Source: Ophiosphaerella korrae (lineage: Eukaryota > Ascomycota > Dothideomycetes > Pleosporales > Phaeosphaeriaceae). From it: a DNA stretch of 64,000 nt. Shown piece by piece: positions 33,401 to 44,449 of the stretch. Numbering within the stretch: position 1 is the stretch's first letter; each line of letters starts with the position of its first letter. Made by a program: the position numbers and the translations under genes. The DNA lies in assembly GCA_028456385.1 (NCBI GenBank), contig JALNQF010000010.1:248001-312000 (forward strand). Reading direction: 5' to 3'. The notes under the pieces are model-generated. The model saw only the letters and a list, made by a program, of their open reading frames with translations, did not search any database and was not told where the DNA came from.

Positions 33401-34456
33401 CCAGATCAACAACACCCTGTAGCGCCTACTTATCCGTCTCGCGATACCCCATTGTGGACCAAGCCAGACAGTCACACTCCGCCACCAAGGCCTAAGCCTG
33501 TTCTTGAACCAAAGAAACGTAAATTCTTGGGATGGGCTCCGAAGCCAAAAGAAAGAGTGCGGCCATCCCGGCGCTCAAATTCTAAACCACCTGAGCCCTA
33601 TAGGGACCGAAATCTAGCCCCTCCCTTTCGTCACGCGGCACCAGGACCAGTACCAGGACCTCCTGGGGGGACGCTACAAAGGCCTAGAGTTTGGGCAAAA
33701 CCTGGATACAATCCCTACTATCCCACCCACGCTGGCGGTCGACCACACACACCTATCGCATACCGAATCTACGATCAACCAACCCGCGCTTCCCCAGTCT
33801 TTGCTCGAAAAGACGACTACTACCCCCGACTCGTCCCGATCGTTCAGGACCGCAGGAACGACTATCCACAACCCCAACGTGCGCAGCCGACTAGAAAAAA
33901 CATTCGACCGCAGTCGCCACCAGACTCAGGCAGAAGGCAACAAACCAGGCCTCATAATCCCTCCCGTTATAGCGAAGACCCACAAATTCAGCCCAGAATT
34001 CGACCAGAGGATCACTATCGCAACGAACCTCGTCAGCAGCCCCTTCGTGGCCAAGCGCCGAAGCCCGTTCGCTATCAACCTCAAGCGCGGCAAATTCCTC
34101 GTAACCAGGAGAAAGCCCCTAATTGGTTCCAATCGCGTTTACCTTCACGTCGGCCGCAGAGTCACGAGGAACCCTCTGGTACGCGCCCAGCTCCGCAAGG
34201 AAAGGATAGCTCAGGGCCTGCCCGCAAAGCTCGTCGAAGTGACCCGCAAGCGGAAAGGCCGAGGGGGAGAGGAGGTGGCCGGTCAAACAGAGGTCACACG
34301 TCAGAAGCGTCAAAAGAAGTTCCTCGGTCTTCGCAAAAGGATGCCCGGTCACGTGGATCAGCAGAGAAACCAAAGAGAAGGGCAAATCCAGGACGTGACA
34401 ACGTTCGCAGACCGCAGAAAAAGTATAATGCTGGTTCTCAAAGGCCGCAGGAATAG
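27437..34456 (+). CDS. Very large Arg/Ser/Thr-rich low-complexity protein, function unknown
   Basis: An uninterrupted frame of 2339 codons from the ATG at 27437. The frame is open upstream to 27188, but that part has no coding character and begins 50 bases after ATP16. The protein is basic and mostly disordered. A small Cys/His cluster (CGH at residues 458-460, CRQC at 478-481) lies in the most ordered part and may bind zinc. Next come a Ser run, a helical segment (DKFAKDLGHLIDTILDEHA) and a Tyr/Pro-rich part. Between residues about 990 and 1960, basophilic-kinase-like R-R/K-x-S/T motifs recur dozens of times (SRRPTR, SRRSTK, SRKTTE). The C-terminus is Pro/Arg-rich. I recognise no family. It ends at a TAG, beyond which the same frame stays open (next entry). 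Confidence 0.75.
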   Translation: MHHSSNQPTSGSASRTTNTGARELTQQPPTRTRRAQYDTSAVVQSTGEQPTISTRRKSAQQPIISLPEEPVELQHIPADRKSPAYLQGKNPYGQVLDKVDHRYREPQGVGVSEPPSQARANIEGRPRTSGSFHFKARPTPSDFNRATASAPQTKVLPSRQLPKLVSVQATKEFFESKESGHPRPIFPPVGAFVSAKGASIQKASQIQRLPLPTHNVRPVKVTKREDLPVPGEVLAVPEPSLEPTSQPTPNTASPPIAISKAGGAIVRQTSRRPTSAAEVTASPRPGSSSRQQTGQRSVSGCDVREAVQTEHRSKRPRRRQSRSAPLADEHPAKRKSRKLSKTDRDYALEMYRYNPGARVNVRIKVDGIAARGLSHDGASSDTNVSRRDTARERVETANIGLQPNYYSIEVPHHVDSRGAYGRRKTLDFGFPGARIKPRRTFRAYNPLQDPGDWTKRSCGHFSHIGKSEVREDATRTPCRQCSQSIPPSDAQPSRVRAARKRAVSDSSTSSSSSSTISTIISEHKSRPRRQHHSECLPTDKCGDKFAKDLGHLIDTILDEHANSLQSVIDNIKHSQPSLTQLRKVSEDLVQRCQERVVCTTPTHKAPSSPIHQTTSQPYRPIYYPVYHPAYQPIYQSQAFGWQPPYPYVPPEAVEKLNVGSPGQLKPNVNDSHSTLRKSIKTVPDLVDFVNSAADNLGVDLDRRPTASDNQRFQDAPFEDDIRKTSPTLDNKPLETIEEKGPEEVSSGEDPWLQQTRRHLTELSETRTQLMDELDTIAEDLGIQLDEPSAPDPETDPLQRVLSKLSAGSTRRSTRLRNKSVDSVAEEIPKIVDQDIKERRLSRVLTRISDKSRRMTSTSQKLQQLPDFSPAEVQDWLELAKAELPAAIDYINDVLEALPTLEYSTPFEQPERQLYEPIYGSEYSDEESSRSPPRRKYTQPILELLDRIRELERRLKDQSVQDSSTQPSESDFATPVEHKASFKHVEPESSNQMSADSEPNEQVSQYPLGRITARHTGILPSRTSTGLRKVDTAPDIFPVASEPGEVSQHDVPLWQPTRHKTSIAHPDAFPADRVASSRYSSTSEPEPDVQVATRKSTMASLRQPTVRIVDAGSESIMPSLEQLPVASREESEEELEVPVEHVRRMSTAPPPEVFGSFSPSSAPSESIVQEPEGNTVIPRSVTRQSRQPTRATTEHISTDSEIEDTDIPAVDMRRVSTQPREIETRRTATRKNTEQIPSPEEIVRRVTTRRRTIPFVETSAPPSSPSMEEEQIIDDMKPDSPIEENASDMPREVQTLSRRPTFSLEVQRKRTEVLPRQPSMSRRSTRAEQFTLPESSPSQTGPPTPMDEDDDAIERLSNLPNEDIELVPPVKSVRRRSTAHELPLGELSRPSTFYSFPSMSRRTTAVTRQPSLAERRATFEVAAPIHERQPTRQSTTISRRSTKALVKQPTQLDPEETLLEQISAYSSKSEESLVTPPVPAHHPTTRQSIVDERRASFPAEKAQDKIPRALSAEELQEESMLDHGALRRDSNRRVPTITNSVIPIVPKRDEPRFETPSSSDVNSEVENEPMDTPSRRASQVPTQPFESELLEPPSRRPTAGQPSRWSTETVKNEEILPTMVSRKTTEISRRPTRQQTVGRRSTVREPWNLKESPTEVPPAPLTRQSTRQPTDLSRVPTAEERAPSLATISQRPTRRPTKREEIEDTDSAQPSDLSSVDNQPSIDTYEKPAQPSRTSTIASRKTSRIPTQPLFMGEGEPVSVSRRASTRLSRQLTRVPTKSLDSIYKDFNLKPSEDVEVLDVEAKMPGSTQSTQSSVLYEPTNAYDDYYVPRANEFEPVIASPERQSTAALPDEGSLPELLLYHEMPQGVAKRQSTAPSEATPEEEPGRIDRAPTAALSRDPESLGPPLVRQKSEAIPQKSSLPIRRKTRFDPEVDDRVPPVLTVPSPRPERPRRVSVAPGIEALPPDSMPKRLKPAVVEKRPRKKVTNYPPDQQHPVAPTYPSRDTPLWTKPDSHTPPPRPKPVLEPKKRKFLGWAPKPKERVRPSRRSNSKPPEPYRDRNLAPPFRHAAPGPVPGPPGGTLQRPRVWAKPGYNPYYPTHAGGRPHTPIAYRIYDQPTRASPVFARKDDYYPRLVPIVQDRRNDYPQPQRAQPTRKNIRPQSPPDSGRRQQTRPHNPSRYSEDPQIQPRIRPEDHYRNEPRQQPLRGQAPKPVRYQPQARQIPRNQEKAPNWFQSRLPSRRPQSHEEPSGTRPAPQGKDSSGPARKARRSDPQAERPRGRGGGRSNRGHTSEASKEVPRSSQKDARSRGSAEKPKRRANPGRDNVRRPQKKYNAGSQRPQE

Positions 34457-35323
34457 GAAGCAGCGCCAAAACGTCGGTCGTCAACAGGAGGTAACGCATC
34501 ACGTAATGAAGAATCGGAAACAGCAGCGAGCTCGCAGGAAGATTCTGGGGATTCCACTTCCGACATTTGGTCGCAAGACGAGAGCACCAGGCCCAGTCGC
34601 CACGGTGTCGACGGTCCTAGCACCAGTCCCTCCCTTGGGATCGAGAGCAAGTCTGTCGCGCCCGATAGCATCTTCCCGCGGACAAGCACACAGGCTATCC
34701 CGGGCCCACGTCGACGACAATCCTCGGCCGCGTCTACCAGCGAAACGCCAGCACCAAATCGCCGAGAAACCGCAAGACGAGCATCCGAGGCCGCACCACG
34801 TTCCCAAGAAACCCCTAATGACTCCTCACCAGCGTCGCGCAGATCATCAACGGCACTTGCCCGACCCTCCGCCACAACGCCAAAGCCCGGCCTACTTAGT
34901 CGCCGTACATCAGCGACGCTCGTCCCCCAAGTCCCACGAGCGGACGTCCCGCGAGTACAACCAGGAGGACATGAGCCCGCAACCTCGCAGCAAAAGAGTG
35001 CCGCGCCAGCCACAGCGTCCGCGACGACAGCCAAGCAACCGCAGTCTGCTTTGCATACCCATCCGCGCAGCTCTACCGCACACGACTACCGCTCTGGCTC
35101 GGACGCACTTCCCCGAGCCAGGTTTGGAGTAGGAGGGGAGGATGCGTTTCTTGCGCAGAGGTCGCCTCCGCCTGTGGCAAGGAAGAGCGCAAGCGCTTTT
35201 GGGCGGCCGCAGGGTGAGCAGGTTGCGCGGGAGGTGGACAAGGGGGCGGCGAAGACTGACAGGTCTGGCGCGGGAGATAGTCCATCGAAGGGTCGGTGGG
35301 GATGGGGATGGGGGCGTGGGTGA
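34457..35323 (+). CDS. In-frame continuation of the giant protein beyond a single TAG
   Basis: After the TAG at 34454-34456 the same reading frame has 288 sense codons before a TGA at 35321-35323. The encoded style matches the protein upstream: PKRRSSTGGNASRNEES, RRRQSSAAS, SRRSSTALARPS and LLSRRTSATL, ending in a Trp/Gly tail (WGWGWGRG). This argues that the TAG lies inside the gene. Explanations are a recent CAG-to-TAG nonsense mutation, an unannotated in-frame intron (only a weak GTTCTC donor at about 34434 fits the phase), or stop readthrough. The known fungal readthrough context (UGA CUA) is absent. A competing frame (33801-35132) is discussed among the rejected items. Confidence 0.55.
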   Translation, partial: EAAPKRRSSTGGNASRNEESETAASSQEDSGDSTSDIWSQDESTRPSRHGVDGPSTSPSLGIESKSVAPDSIFPRTSTQAIPGPRRRQSSAASTSETPAPNRRETARRASEAAPRSQETPNDSSPASRRSSTALARPSATTPKPGLLSRRTSATLVPQVPRADVPRVQPGGHEPATSQQKSAAPATASATTAKQPQSALHTHPRSSTAHDYRSGSDALPRARFGVGGEDAFLAQRSPPPVARKSASAFGRPQGEQVAREVDKGAAKTDRSGAGDSPSKGRWGWGWGRG

Positions 35324-35880
35324 GATCAAGGGGGTTGGTGGTTTTGCTGGAAACTTTGGATCCTATGCATACCTGGAAGTTGTACCTCTTGGAGTTTTTT
35401 TTGTTTTGTTTTGTTTTTTTTGGAAGTAATATACCTCATTCCCCACGGTGTTCTTGGGCTTGAGATTTTGCTACGGGTGCTGGGATTGGGTTTGGAATTG
35501 AAGATGTGGAGAATGTTGCGTGGGTAGGCGCTTTTGTGGGGTAGGAGCCAAACCTTGGGTCCTGGTTGTGGTTAAGTGCCGCCTCCATTGTTCTTGTCCT
35601 GTGGTTTGTTGCGTGTGGACTCGGTATGAGCTTGTGAGCTTTTGATATCTCTCGGAGGTACACTGAACACTAGTTGCAAACACCTATAGGGCAAAAAAAA
35701 AATGGATCAACAAGTTCAACTTTATTCAAAAAGATGTATGGACCATGTCAGGTATTTAGATAGTATTTGCTCTACCGCGATATCATTTCCTAGCCATGAA
35801 TCATTCACTCATGGTAAACTCCATCAAGATCCATCATCCCTTCGCTATGTCGATACTGATAACTAGCTACTATAAGACAC
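35324..35880. other. convergent intergenic region
   Basis: Between the giant gene and ATP sulfurylase 3' ends. It has T-rich stretches at 35395-35420, typical of 3' untranslated regions. No gene is seen. Confidence 0.5.
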
Positions 35881-37808
<1,928 letters not shown>

Positions 37809-38469
37809 TATGTGTGATTACGAGGTAAAGAAGCAGAAGATGAATCGAAGGTAGCGTATGTCTACGAGAACTTGAGGTGCTCTTGAAGGACTCGGTTCGC
37901 CTCGTGAGTTGTACAGGTATGATTTGGAGGCCGAACGTGTGAATGAAGATACAAGGCAAACGGAACGTTAGGCCTTTTATTTTCGGTTCGTCGGAGAAGT
38001 GCTCCATTGCCATTGCCTCTATTGACCATTTACGGCTCTCCCACGCAAAAACTAGGGCTAAGGTGCAGGTGGATCAACACTCTATAGGGCGGCGAATCCT
38101 TGGTAGCGATTGCGCAATTGCACGAGTTTCTCAAACCTGTAAGTTTCTGAACGTTCGTTGGATAGAATTGACGAACACGCCGCGACACGTGTGATGCCCA
38201 GTGCATGATACAACCTTAATTGATTTTAAGTGCCACCATCCAGCCACTGGTTGACTTTTTATTTTACATGATCATTTTATTGTTCAGTTACCACGCCTCA
38301 TTTACGCTGGTATCTCGGCTCTGATATGTGGAACTATGTCATAATAACGTAGTACCTAAGTAGATGCATGCTTTCCTACTTAAACAACATGTTGTGTCGT
38401 GTCCCTAACCCAAACGCCGTGCTAAATGCTTGAGAATATGCAAAACGAACGAAAAAAAATAGAGGCAAG
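37809..38469. promoter_or_regulatory. promoter region of ATP sulfurylase, with E-box
   Basis: The 661 bases between the ATP sulfurylase start and the PAPS reductase stop must hold the sulfurylase promoter. A CACGTG E-box lies at 38186-38191. In yeasts Cbf1 binds this site in sulfur genes; use here is inferred. Confidence 0.45.
38186..38191. promoter_or_regulatory. CACGTG E-box (candidate Cbf1-type site)
   Basis: A perfect hexamer about 380 bases upstream of the ATP sulfurylase ATG. A second CACGTG lies at 39229-39234 inside the first intron of the PAPS reductase gene. Confidence 0.35.
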
Positions 38470-39432
38470 CTATGAAATCGAGACTTGTCGCAAAGCGTTG
38501 CTCAAATCTTCCTGTTGTTTCTTCAACTCCTGCTCACGAAGAAACTGCGCATAACGAGACTTGGGATTGTGGATACCGCACTCGGTCTTCGCCTTACCCT
38601 TCCAGCGTCCCGAGCGTTCATCCTCGCCTGCAGCTACGGGTTGCGTTGAGTGCCAATCGCCAACGCTCTTGTATCCTTGGTTGAGAAGTTCGTTGAATGG
38701 AACGTCATTGGCATCAACATACGCTTTGACTTGAGCAAAGCTCCAATTAGCCAATGGATTGATTTTGATCAAGCCATCCTCAGTGACTTCGACGATATCC
38801 AGAGCACCTCTCTGAGCGCCCTGACTGCGTCGTCGACCAGTCAAGACTGCCTTGACTTGAAGCTCAGAGTAAGCACGCTCGGCAGGCTCGACCTTAGCAA
38901 CATAGTCGTAGAGCTCGTCGTTAGTATCCCAAAGCTTATTACCATGCTTTGCGGTAAACTCATCGACAGTGTCGCAACCAGCGGGCTTGTAAACGTGGAC
39001 AGGAGTCCCATAACGTCTTCGTACTCGGTCAACCAAAGCATAGGTCTCGTCGAAATGATATAAAGTGTCCAAGAAGATCAAGTCGATGCTGTGTTTCAGG
39101 GGTCCCTCAAGTTTAGAGAGCATGTCAACAGTAACAAGCCCGGTAAGGCCAAAGGCGGTGGTCTGGAAAAGTCCTGGCAGAGTCATAATGGACCATTTCA
39201 GAATATCTAATCACGTCAGTCAAAGCTACACGTGGCTACGAAGTCGTTGGTACTCACCCTGTGGCTCAAGGTCCTGTAGCCGGGCATTGATGAACTTAAG
39301 ATGCGACTTGCTGAAAAAGATATCGGTCAAGCTCTCCTGGCTTGAGTCGGCTGATGCATAGCCTGACTCTTCGCTTTGAATTGTTGGGGATGGGGGGCAC
39401 TGCTCCTTGTTATCGAACAACTGTGGCGACAT
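38470..39432 (-). CDS. MET16: Phosphoadenylyl-sulfate (PAPS) reductase
   Basis: Two exons (39432-39258, 39206-38470) over a 51-nt intron give 303 residues. The enzyme reduces PAPS to sulfite with thioredoxin. The catalytic Cys is in KTECGIHNPKSRYAQFLRE (Cys 268). Substrate-binding parts include TAFGLTGLVTVDMLSK, then FLDTLYHFDETYALVDR, then TGRRRSQGAQRGALDIVE. The start at 39432 was chosen because its context (cacatcaaaATG) is better than that of an in-frame ATG at 39471, which would add 13 residues. It lies upstream of ATP sulfurylase on the same strand; the same two genes (sA and sC) are closely linked in Aspergillus nidulans. Confidence 0.95.
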
Positions 39433-41370
39433 TTTGATGTGGCGGGAGCGTCTGTTTAGAGAGTGGCTCATGCAAGGGTATTTGAGGAAAAGGTTCGATA
39501 GCTTGTCCTCTCACGGGGGCTTCGCAAAAGAAAACAAATCACCAACTTAAGTGCTAGAGATAGAGAAGGCGTCGTCGAACACAGCTCGGAGTATATATTA
39601 GGCTCCGCCATCGGCCTCGATTGGTAACCCTCTCTGCAAGGCACCATAGCTGTGGAAGACGTGCGATCACGCAATTCACGCTAGTACCTGAACTTGCAAA
39701 TCTCTTCTTTTCAGCCCTCCATAAGGTGGTTGCACCAATAGAAGGATAGCAGCATATAGATCTTATAGATCATTTGGCTGTCCACCCCATTTCCGCGGCG
39801 GGCGTGGTTTGAAATAGCATGTTGCGTCCCCGTTTTGTCATCAGCGTCATGGGTCGAATTTCAAATCCATCTCAAAGAACTTCGAATCATGATGATGACT
39901 TAAAGCGACAATGACGAGTTGACATAAGAAGAGCCCATATAGCATGGCTACACGCCTTGGTGCTTTGTTTCGACTCTTTTCATCTGATCTCGAGCTTTTC
40001 ATGAAGTTTGCCTAAGCTTTCGGTGAGAGTCGGACAACCGGTCTCGGCAGGTCGGCGCTCTCGGTTGGTCGCTTTCCACGTTTCATAGTGGTGCGATCGC
40101 GATTACGATGCAGGACATAGCCTGTATTACCTTTGATTGATTAGTGTAGAATCTATAGTGCGGTGAATATCAAGCATATACCTACTCCGTATCAAAAGCC
40201 TCTCAGCCCCGTCAAGCTTTGCATCCTAGCCGCAGTTTCCAAGTACCACCCGCAGGATGACTCCTAACGGTGTGTATCATCTCAGAAGGTCTACCGGCAT
40301 CGACCCAAACAAGCAAATTATGTCCCAGGTTGTTCCAGAGCAACGCCATCGCTAGTCGTGGAGGTGGCGGTCCTTGCGCGGGGGTGTATTTCTGAAGTTC
40401 TGCCACCGCCAGGATACAGAAAGCCAACGTAGCCTGCTGACCAGCGCTTCACCAAACCGAGAATAGCCGTTACCTTCAATCCTTGGGCTTTCAAGACTCT
40501 TAAACAGACAACTTCTACATTAATCATCGACAACTAATTAAATACGCTTTCCCCCAACCGGAGCAGTTGAATTGGCTCAGATCATTCTGACCACATGCAA
40601 TGACCCCTAAACACCTCACCGTCGCCAAAGCATTCAGCTTTGTGCATTCCGATTCTCCGCACTTAGCCATATACTTTTGATTTTCAAGTCTTTCTTTGTA
40701 TACCCGAAATCCTCGATCAAAATATCCCTGTTCATATGCAATAGTCACTTTTTCAATGTCATAAGCTTTGGTGTTACGCGTAAATGCTCCCAGCAAATAG
40801 TGCAGGAACTTTTAGTGTATGGCTATATGCAGTGTCAAAATAAAGTGAACAACCATGCCCTCGCATATTTTTACACAAATAGGTAGATTATGAAGTATTA
40901 AAAATAGCTAGCGTCGTGTTCGGCTTATATCGCGAATTTCGAAAGAACACCAATCCATGGATATCAATATCCTAGGCTTGTAGAATAACATCTTCCGCAT
41001 ACCAATTAAGTCTCGAGTGATTAGACTGATCCTAGGGATAGAAACTACAATACTCGTACCAAGCGACGCTCTTAAATTTTCCGAGTGATACTTAGATCTC
41101 GGAAGCAGTCGTCGCCAATATCCGAATGCAGGCTTTGAAGATTTCCTCTCAGCGGCACTATCGCCATCCCCAGGCCAAAGATTACTGGGCAGGAAAACCT
41201 TTTAACAAGGGATTATCTTGCCCTCTGCCCTCGATTACAGTGAATGTGTAACACATGCGCTTCGTGGCTCCGCTTTTCTCCCCAAAGCATGGGTATACAT
41301 TGTGGCGAGTGGCAGATTTTCATTCAAAGGCCAGCTCACTATCTGATACAAAATAAAATATTGTATGTTC
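39433..41370. other. long intergenic region with unresolved short frames
   Basis: The part next to PAPS reductase is its promoter. Minus-strand frames at 40212-40796 (for example YTPAQGPPPPRLAMALLW and YFDRGFRVYKERLENQKY) have some coding character and several Cys, but I could not splice them into one protein or recognise a family. The rest is AT-rich. Confidence 0.35.
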
Positions 41371-42713
41371 TCAGGATTGCAAAGTATCCACAGCCATGTT
41401 GACCATGTTGCGTATTTGCTTCCACCGTCTAACTAAGGCGTTTTTGTGCTCAGCCTTGACCAGATTCTTCCCTTTCGTGGCATTCCCAGAACGTCTCCTG
41501 TTCACCTTTTCTTCACCAGTATCCGTCTCAAGCCGTTCCGCATTTTCCAGTATTTCTACGATCTGTCTTGAATACTTTGTGAGAACTTCCATCAAGTAGT
41601 TGTTTACATGTCCTTGCTCTTTACTTCCATCATCATCACCGCCGACGAATGAGGAGTAGCGTCTGTTATCCAGGACAATGATTCGAAGTGCTACTTGTGT
41701 GCGGTGACATACTGGAGACTCTCCGGAGGACAGTGTGTAATTACCGTAGTATCCATCTTCCTTCAGTGCATCCGCTTGCTCTTTGCTCAAAAGTGGGAGG
41801 AGAAGATGATCTAAAGGTATTGAGTCGCTTCGATTACTATCCATGATGAAACCGTACTCGACCAATAGGAAGTCGTTTGTGTGTGATCCATAGCTGAAGC
41901 AGAGTTCTTCACCAGCTTTGTAGTCTCGATCTGCAGTCAGACTGTATCCTTTGCTATCACGTTGTGGATCGCAGCCAGCGTCTGCGTGATTGAAGTAGTC
42001 CATAAAGGGGCACATGGCAAAACAGTCGATAGAGGTAAGCTGTTTCCTCTTTTTTGGTAATCGTGGATGCGAATTTGGAAGATCTGGGTAATCCCAATAA
42101 AAAGTTCGGGTGTTGACAATGAGCCAAGTGTATATAAACAGATCTTTAGAAACCGAGGGAGTGTGCACACCAACATCATTCCAGTCCTTTTCTATTTTGG
42201 TGAGTTGACTTTTTAGGAGGCCTATTCCTGCGGGTGGAAGTAGATCCTGTAAGGCCTTGGAGTAGTACAAGGGCATGGTAGATTGAAAATCGGCACGACT
42301 AGGCCAAACGTTTTCCCACGCTTTATATTGGCGATGTTTGGGGTCGCAGCACCAAATCCCGAGGGCTGCTGCTAGTTTTCCATGACTTGAAACATTCGTT
42401 GGAAGTTGAAGATCCCTTAGCTCAGGTAAAGCTACATGCACCAATGCTTTGCTCTGGACATGAACCAACCGCTCTCCTTTCTTGAAAAATCAGTCGTTAG
42501 ACTAGTAAAGAGCAGATAAAAAGACAGTGGTCGTCAGGAAAAAGCGAATCTAGAATAACTGGGAGTAATGCTGACCTTGATGTCCCTCGCTGCTACGACA
42601 CCCATGCCACGATCGACGAACCTAGCCGGTGCAATTCCACTGATATCTACGCCATTGTCTTCTGCCCACGCAACGAACTCAGAGTGGTGCTGTCCTGGAT
42701 TGAGGGCTGCCAT
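41371..42713 (-). CDS. SET-domain protein lysine methyltransferase (Rubisco-LSMT/SETD6-like)
   Basis: Two exons (42713-42576, 42480-41371) over a 95-nt intron give 415 residues. The split SET domain starts with [20 protein letters not shown]. It continues with [19 protein letters not shown], whose N-H pair and Asp are the substrate and cofactor site, and closes with [20 protein letters not shown] followed by GF. This arrangement is that of the Rubisco LSMT/Rkm/SETD6 group, which methylates ribosomal proteins or other non-histone targets. The C-terminus has [15 protein letters not shown], a possible nuclear signal. The target is unknown. The gene is divergent from COQ4. Confidence 0.88.
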
Positions 42714-43000
42714 CACGATAACTGTTTTTATGATACAGAGGTCAAAAACCAACGAATCAGCCTATACCTATACGAGAATGTAAAGATGGTGAAAAGATAC
42801 AGGTTGAAAGAGTTCCGTGATTGAAGCAAGTGAAATCGGAGAAAGGAATGAATAGAGTCATAGCCCAGCGAATGATGCGATGTGGCTGATAGGTGTGTGG
42901 CGCATGTTATCGATAACATTTGCATCATGCCATGTCCTTTCATCAATCTTACCAACCATCATGGCTATGAAACTACAGAGCTACTACTCAAACCACATCA
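42714..43000. promoter_or_regulatory. shared divergent promoter SET gene / COQ4
   Basis: Only 287 bases separate the two start codons, so the promoters overlap. A perfect 16-bp palindrome sits near the centre (42904-42919). Confidence 0.55.
42904..42919. promoter_or_regulatory. 16-bp perfect palindrome ATGTTATCGATAACAT
   Basis: The sequence equals its own reverse complement over all 16 bases. It lies 190 bases from the SET gene start and 82 from COQ4. It looks like a binding site for a dimeric factor; the factor is unknown. Confidence 0.5.
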
Positions 43001-43921
43001 ATGGCGAAGGCAATTCGCGCGTCAAGCTTTCGGAGGCTTTATTTAGGAGCTTTGAAGTCTTCGCGGCGCAGAGAAATTGATGCGTACTGCTTCTCCGTGC
43101 TCAACCGGCCTCCACCAAATTATGAAGGCCACATTCCATTGACAGTCACTGAGAGACTGGGCCTTGCCCTAGGGTCAGGCTTGGGCAGCTTCATAGATCC
43201 AAGGCGCGGTGGTAAGTTAGTGTATCATTATCACTCAGGCTTTATGAAACTGACGCGCCCAGATCTCATCGCATCCTTTGGCGAGGCGACTGCGCAACCA
43301 TACTTCATAGATAAGCTGCGCAATCGTATGCTTCTCAGTTCTACAGGTCGTAGAATATTACGCGATCGACCGCGAATTACATCCCAGTCTCTCGACATAC
43401 CACGGCTCCGCAAGCTTCCAAAGAATACACTAGGTTATGCATATGCTGCATGGCTTGATCGCGAAGGCGTGACGCCAGACACACGAGCACCTGTCAAATA
43501 CATAGACAATGAAGAATGCGCATACGTCATGCAGAGATATCGCGAATGCCATGACTTCTATCATGCGCTGGTGGGACTACCTGTGTTTCGTGAGGGCGAA
43601 GTTGCGCTCAAAGCATTTGAGTTCGCCAATACTGGTCTCCCTATGACTGGGCTTGCCGTTTTCAGTGCATTCACTCTGAAGAAAGCTGAGTGGAGAAGGT
43701 TTTGGAACATCTACGGCCCATGGGCGACAAGGAACGGAGCCCAGAGTGATGATGTCATCAATATTTACTGGGAAGAAGAGCTTGAGACAGACATTGACGA
43801 GCTGAGAACGAGACTGGGCATCGAGAAGCCGCCGGATCTAAGAGAAATGAGGAAAGCGCATAGGGAGGCTCGAAAGAAGGAAAAGGAAGCTGCAGAGAAC
43901 ATGGCACGCGCTGCGGTCTGA
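43001..43921 (+). CDS. COQ4: Ubiquinone biosynthesis protein Coq4, mitochondrial
   Basis: Two exons (43001-43211, 43263-43921) give 289 residues. The 51-nt intron is a multiple of three without stops, so the unspliced frame also stays open; splicing restores the family sequence [20 protein letters not shown]. The N-terminus [20 protein letters not shown] is a mitochondrial presequence. The metal-binding HDxxHx11E motif is intact (His 167, Asp 168, His 171, Glu 183) in [13 protein letters not shown] and [10 protein letters not shown]. Coq4 organises the coenzyme Q synthome and is implicated in ring decarboxylation/hydroxylation. The C-terminus is a charged helix rich in Arg, Lys and Glu. Confidence 0.95.
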   Translation: MAKAIRASSFRRLYLGALKSSRRREIDAYCFSVLNRPPPNYEGHIPLTVTERLGLALGSGLGSFIDPRRGGKLVYHYHSGFMKLTRPDLIASFGEATAQPYFIDKLRNRMLLSSTGRRILRDRPRITSQSLDIPRLRKLPKNTLGYAYAAWLDREGVTPDTRAPVKYIDNEECAYVMQRYRECHDFYHALVGLPVFREGEVALKAFEFANTGLPMTGLAVFSAFTLKKAEWRRFWNIYGPWATRNGAQSDDVINIYWEEELETDIDELRTRLGIEKPPDLREMRKAHREARKKEKEAAENMARAAV

Positions 43922-44449
43922 GTGCAGATCTTCGTGTTACCATCATAAAGTTCTGTGTATATTTATTGATTCTTAGATTTGGTTTGATCAAGCAGCTCTC
44001 TGCTACCCACGCACACTCATCCGACTCGATTCCATGACACATATTCACCAACACGGAAACACTAGTACGCTTGGTGAAAGAAGCCTCATTCCCTTACGAA
44101 ACTATTACTCCCATTTCAGAGAACCAACAATGAGGGAAATAGACATTTCATGGTTCATTCCGCAAATGGTATCCTATCAGGATGCGCAAATAGCTCTCAG
44201 CTCTATGCTCCGACCTCAATTGCATCTGTGTTCGAGAATTTGCTCTACCGTAGCACTAGATGCATTGCGCATACCAGCCTTGGCCACGTGCGTTACTTTA
44301 ATCATTGTTCTCTCTCTTGGCAGGGCCCGTTTGTTGTTGACCAAATTCCCTGAAGGTTCTATTGATCACGCTCGCTTTGATTGCAGCCAATCGACAACTC
44401 TACCCTACATTTCCCATGTTGTTTTCCGAACAACTGCACTTTGGTCACT
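43922..44449. other. intergenic
   Basis: Between COQ4 and the rhodopsin-domain gene. It has short frames but no supported gene, and presumably holds the promoter of the latter. Confidence 0.4.

Noticed and set aside
34438..35034. 198-codon minus-strand frame over the giant gene tail
   Set aside because: Antisense shadow in a GC-rich, stop-poor region; no motif.
33801..35132. 443-codon open frame overlapping the giant gene in another frame and spanning its TAG
   Set aside because: It is open because the region is Arg/Pro-rich and low in AT. Its translation lacks the RRxS/T style that the main frame keeps on both sides of the TAG, so I treat it as a shadow.
40212..40796. Minus-strand frames that might be exons of a secreted protein
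   Set aside because: No in-phase splice solution, no signal peptide and no recognisable family; mentioned only as unresolved.
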